Source: Pseudomonadota bacterium
GTDB taxonomy: Bacteria; Myxococcota; Myxococcia; Myxococcales; Myxococcaceae
Direction: 5' to 3'
NCBI GenBank assembly: GCA_023424585.1
Contig: JAFADT010000380.1
Coordinates: 1 to 8,056, forward strand
DNA length: 8,056 nt
Both the position numbers and the translations under genes were made by a program. Shown here piece by piece: positions 5,897 to 8,056 of the stretch. Under the pieces are notes generated by a model. It saw only the letters and a program-made list of their open reading frames with translations. It was not told the origin of the DNA and ran no database searches. Every line of letters starts with the position of its first letter. The first letter of the stretch is position 1.

Positions 5897-6009
5897 AGGT
5901 TCTCCCGTCCCGCGAAGTAGGTCCCGCGCTCGAACTCGGGGCTCCCGCGACGAAATAAGGAGTGCGGCAGGCGAGACGCCGGCCCCACTTCGCATCCGGG
6001 AGAGAACCC

Positions 6010-6822
6010 ATGACGTGCAGGCACTGGCGCTGGCGGGTCGCCACCACCCAGCGGGAGTTCGACGACGCAGCCCGCATCCGCTGGGCTGTGTTTGGCGGAG
6101 AGATGGGATTGCTGTCCGCGCAGTCGGCGGTGGCGCGGCGGGAGCTGACCTCCATCGACACGCTCGACACCACCGTGCACGTGCTCGTGTATGCCGGCTC
6201 CGAGGCGGTGGCGACGATGCGGGTGGCGCTGCCCAACGCTGAGGTGGCGGCGAACCTGGGCGTGAAGGTGGGGCTGGAGATGGAGCAGCGCGTGGACCTC
6301 ACGGGGCTGCTCCAGCCGGGGAGGGTGGTCGCGGAGCCCTCGCGCTTCTGCGTGCTGCCGCGGTGGCGGCGCTCGGACGCCGTCGCGTTCCTCCAGGCGG
6401 GCATGTACGCGGTGAGCCGGCGGCACGGGGTGACGCACTGGATCGCGTCCGCGAACCTGGAGACGGACTCGCCCGAGGACGCGCTCCTGTCCTGGCAGGT
6501 GGCGGCCCACCGCGGCTGGCTGAGCCCTCGCTGGCGCGTGGACGTGCCCGACCCGTGGCAGGCCCCGGTGCATCCCCGCAACCCCTTCTACACGCCCGAG
6601 GAGCGCGCGAAGGCGGCGCGGGGGCAGTTGGAGGAGCTGCGGCTGCCCCGGTCGCCCTCGCTCTTCGCCACGACGATGGGCGCGCGCTTCATCTCGGAGC
6701 CGCTCTACGACGCGTACTTCCGGTGGTTCACGCTGCCGCTGGTCATGGCGCTCGATGAAATCCCGACGGACTCCCTGGCGCGCTTCCACGCGCTGGAGAA
6801 CGGCGTGAGCTCCGCCGCCTGA
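6010..6822 (+). CDS. LuxI/FeeM-like N-acyltransferase (GNAT fold, 270 aa)
   Basis: This is an acyltransferase of the autoinducer-synthase / N-acyl amino acid synthase superfamily, which joins an acyl chain from acyl-ACP or acyl-CoA to an amino acid-type amine. The LuxI-type conserved positions are recognisable: Arg24 and Phe28 in RIRWAVFGGEMG, Asp50 and Asp53 in SIDTLDTT, Arg71 in ATMRVALPN, and Glu109/Arg112 in VVAEPSRFCVLP. These are followed by the FLQAGMYAVSRRHGVTHWIASANL helix-strand (127-150). The Trp of classical LuxI near position 34 is not kept. The protein is longer than LuxI (about 200) because of a helical C-terminal extension, ending SEPLYDAYFRWFTLPLVMALDEIP (229-252). ATG 6010 is chosen because GGGAGAG lies 5 nt upstream; a GTG at 5962 overlaps its own AAGGAG and is unlikely. 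It has no signal peptide, so it is cytoplasmic. The HDO-type gene follows after 82 bp. Whether the product is a homoserine lactone, an N-acyl amino acid or something else cannot be told. Confidence 0.8.
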   Translation: MTCRHWRWRVATTQREFDDAARIRWAVFGGEMGLLSAQSAVARRELTSIDTLDTTVHVLVYAGSEAVATMRVALPNAEVAANLGVKVGLEMEQRVDLTGLLQPGRVVAEPSRFCVLPRWRRSDAVAFLQAGMYAVSRRHGVTHWIASANLETDSPEDALLSWQVAAHRGWLSPRWRVDVPDPWQAPVHPRNPFYTPEERAKAARGQLEELRLPRSPSLFATTMGARFISEPLYDAYFRWFTLPLVMALDEIPTDSLARFHALENGVSSAA

Positions 6823-6845
6823 GGTCCAGGCGGCTTCTTCCTTCC
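6814..6845 (+). terminator. Hairpin terminator/attenuator overlapping the acyltransferase stop codon
   Basis: A perfect 8-bp stem GCCGCCTG / CAGGCGGC with a 5-nt loop (6814-6834) is followed by TTCTTCCTTCCC. The upstream arm encodes the last two Ala codons and the TGA. Terminating ribosomes would cover this arm, so the structure may work as a partial terminator that is relieved by translation, or as a processing site between the two genes. Confidence 0.6.
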
Positions 6846-6904
6846 CTTCACCTTCAACACGCAGCAGCCGGGAGCCCCCAGAAGGCCCCGGACAGGAGAC
6901 GTCC

Positions 6905-7615
6905 ATGCAGACGCAGACGGAGCAGCAGGCGGAGAAGAACTGGCTGGCGGAACTGGATGTGGAGGCGCGCGCGCTGGTGGCGGCGGTGGATGCGCAGCCC
7001 GACGGCCGCCGGCTCCTCGACGGCACCCTCGACGTGAAGGGCTACATCCACTACCTCGTCCAGACCTACCACTACGCGCGGTGGAGCACGCCGATCCTCG
7101 CCGAGGGGGGCTACCGGCTGCGGCGCCTGGGGCGGCACCCGGAGCTGGCGGAGCTGCTGGTCCAGAAGGGGGAGGAGGAGCGCGGGCACGACAAGTGGTT
7201 GCTGTCGGACCTGAAGAACCTGGGCGTCCCGGCGGAGCTGGTGGAGGCGGCGGAGCGGAGCCCCGCGGTGGAGGCGTATACGGGGTGGAACTTCTTCACG
7301 TCGCTCTCCGGCGTGCCGACGGCGGTGCTGGGGACCGCGTACGCGCTGGAGTACCTGTCCCAGACGCGGGCGGGCGTGTGGGCCGAGCGCCTGAAGGCGG
7401 CGGCCCTCATCCCCAACATCCACAAGTCGGTGACGTTCCTGCGCAGCCACGGCGCGCTGGACGGGGACCACGTGGCGGAGATGCAGCGGATCCTGAGCAA
7501 GCTGACGGACCCGGAGGACCAAGAGGCGATCCTCTTCTCCGCCCGGGTCGCCCGCAGCGTCTTCCCGCGCATCTTCCGTGAGGGCGGCGTCTCCCGCCCC
7601 CCTCCGGCGAGGTAG
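6905..7615 (+). CDS. Heme-oxygenase-like (HDO-type) non-heme iron redox enzyme, 236 aa
   Basis: The protein is all-helical and matches the 'iron-containing redox enzyme' / TenA-heme oxygenase-like group, whose HDO members use a diiron or iron site and O2 for unusual oxidations (UndA, BesC, SznF and CADD are known examples). Candidate metal ligands in order are a Glu of GEEERGH (90-92), His95, Glu149 in YALEYLSQ, His182, Asp186 and His189 in SHGALDGDH. The spacing H-53-E, then H-x3-D-x2-H, agrees with the HDO pattern. Residues 47-70 (GYIHYLVQTYHYARW..) form the first substrate-side helix. No heme-ligand motif is evident and no signal peptide is present. ATG 6905 has AGGAGA at 5 nt. It follows the acyltransferase in the same direction, so its substrate may be that enzyme's product; this is an inference. 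The C-terminal GGVSRPPPAR tail is probably disordered. The overall fold is confident; the chemistry is unknown. Confidence 0.78.
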   Translation: MQTQTEQQAEKNWLAELDVEARALVAAVDAQPDGRRLLDGTLDVKGYIHYLVQTYHYARWSTPILAEGGYRLRRLGRHPELAELLVQKGEEERGHDKWLLSDLKNLGVPAELVEAAERSPAVEAYTGWNFFTSLSGVPTAVLGTAYALEYLSQTRAGVWAERLKAAALIPNIHKSVTFLRSHGALDGDHVAEMQRILSKLTDPEDQEAILFSARVARSVFPRIFREGGVSRPPPAR

Positions 7616-7640
7616 AGACAAGCACACGCAGGTTGGGAGA

Positions 7641-7680
7641 GCCTCCCGTTCGAACCCAGGCCGACCGGGAGGCGTCTTTC
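7641..7680 (+). terminator. Terminator after the HDO gene
   Basis: A perfect 8-bp stem GCCTCCCG / CGGGAGGC (7641-7648 and 7666-7673) with a 17-nt loop lies 26 nt after the HDO stop. It is followed by GTCTTTCC. It should end the plus-strand transcript. Confidence 0.55.
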
Positions 7681-7698
7681 CATGCACTGCATCAAGGC

Positions 7699-7732
7699 CG
7701 CCCCTTCCGGACGAAGGGGCGCGCCTGTCTTC
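7699..7732. terminator. Second hairpin between convergent genes
   Basis: A 9-bp perfect stem CGCCCCTTC / GAAGGGGCG with a 5-nt loop (7699-7721) lies 11 nt from the LuxR-type gene's stop. On the plus strand it is followed by TGTCTTCTC. On the minus strand no T-tract follows, but the stem alone may end or protect that transcript. It probably serves both directions. Confidence 0.5.
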
Positions 7733-8056
7733 TCAGACGGGGCGGTTGAGGCGGGCGGCCTGGTAGAGGAAGTCCGCCCGGTCGTCGACCTTCAGCTTGA
7801 AGAAGATGTTTCGCACGTGGGTCTTCACGGTCAGGACCTTGCGGCCAATCTCCCCGGCGATCTGATCGTTGTCCCAGTTGCGCAGCATGTACGTTGCCAC
7901 GTCGACCTCGCGGCGCGTGAGCTTGGCAGCCATCTCCAGGGGGAGCGGGATGGAATGGGGAATCTCATTCAGCACGAGCGCCCAGCGCTGGGGGCCGTCC
8001 GCGGTGGGCAGCTCGATGAACCGGCACTTGCGGATGCCTTCGGAATGGTTGACGAC
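7733..8056 (-). CDS. LuxR-type HTH transcriptional regulator, C-terminal part (cut by window edge)
   Basis: The frame is open from 8056 down to the TGA at 7733-7735, giving 107 visible residues; the start lies outside the window. A GTG at 7973-7975 falls in the middle of the open frame and is not taken as the start. The last ~65 residues are a standard LuxR/GerE DNA-binding domain: LTRREVDVATYMLRNWDNDQ, IAGEIGRKV, then the recognition-helix motif TVKTHVRNIFFKL. Upstream, residues reading CRFIELPTADGPQRWALVLNEI look like the end strands of a sensor domain (possibly PAS-like), but too little is visible to name it. It is convergent with the acyltransferase-HDO pair, 117 bp from the HDO stop. It may be the partner regulator of that pair, though convergent placement alone does not show this. 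The N-terminal domain would decide whether it is an autoinducer-binding protein, a response regulator or another type. Confidence 0.85.
   Translation of the reverse strand, partial: VVNHSEGIRKCRFIELPTADGPQRWALVLNEIPHSIPLPLEMAAKLTRREVDVATYMLRNWDNDQIAGEIGRKVLTVKTHVRNIFFKLKVDDRADFLYQAARLNRPV

Larger units (their letters stand above)
5747..5920 (+). other. Coding-like stretch without a start codon
   Basis: Read in the frame starting at 5747, this stretch is open to a TAG at 5918-5920, has strongly G/C-biased third positions like the real genes, and ends FSRPAK. Its two WLAR segments (REEWLAR, RDGWLAR) come from the repeated hairpin unit. There is no convincing ATG, GTG or ribosome-binding site after the GH43 stop. 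It may be a gene remnant or simply a GC-skewed spacer; I see no recognisable domain. Confidence 0.2.

Noticed and set aside
5962..6009. GTG start giving a longer acyltransferase
   Set aside because: The AAGGAG overlaps the GTG itself, and the ATG at 6010 has a properly spaced GGGAGAG.
5728..7026. 432-codon minus-strand open frame opposite the acyltransferase
   Set aside because: Its composition is an antisense artefact, and it spans two plus-strand genes with good ribosome-binding sites and motifs.
7640..7675. GTTCGAACCC inside the loop after the HDO gene, resembling a tRNA T-loop
   Set aside because: No acceptor stem, anticodon arm or D-arm can be drawn around it; the flanking GCCTCCCG / CGGGAGGC arms fit a terminator instead.
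7733..7975. LuxR-type protein as a complete 80-residue gene starting at GTG 7975
   Set aside because: The frame stays open and coding-like to the window edge with no ribosome-binding site at 7975, so the gene is cut by the window and is not a single-domain regulator on this evidence.

Overview
The window is high-GC bacterial DNA, roughly 70% G+C by eye, with strong G/C third-position codon use. The gene style points to a predatory myxobacterium (Myxococcaceae, Corallococcus/Myxococcus-like): many secreted or lipid-anchored hydrolases, orphan Cys-rich exported proteins, and a LuxR-type regulator without a clear classical partner. This placement is an inference from gene content, not from a marker gene. 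I see no rRNA, tRNA, CRISPR array, insertion sequence or phage gene.

Left part (1-2613): a short endonuclease V-family gene on the minus strand diverges from a large secreted protein on the plus strand. That protein has a DUF4185 catalytic domain (the family later classed as GH183 endo-D-arabinanases) and two tandem ~145-residue carbohydrate-binding-like modules. Middle part (2704-5745): a metallo-beta-lactamase-fold protein that appears to have lost about 80 internal residues, including later metal-binding motifs; an unrecognised exported Cys-rich protein; and a GH43 lipoprotein with two Cys-containing N-terminal repeats. The DUF4185 and GH43 proteins are both expected beta-propeller glycosidases acting outside the cytoplasm, probably on arabinan-type polymers of prey or plant matter.

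Right part (6010-8056): a LuxI/FeeM-like acyltransferase is followed on the same strand, after 82 bp, by a heme-oxygenase-like (HDO-type) non-heme iron enzyme. Convergent to them is the 3' end of a LuxR-type HTH regulator that runs off the window. An acyltransferase that could make an N-acyl amino acid-like molecule, an oxygenase that could modify it, and a nearby LuxR-type protein that could sense it make up the most promising candidate for an undescribed system here. A strong hairpin overlaps the acyltransferase stop codon and may set the ratio of the two enzymes.

Several GC-rich hairpins mark transcript ends: after 5745, at 6814-6834, and two between the convergent genes at 7641-7721. The gap at 5746-6009 holds a repeated hairpin unit and a coding-like stretch with no start codon.
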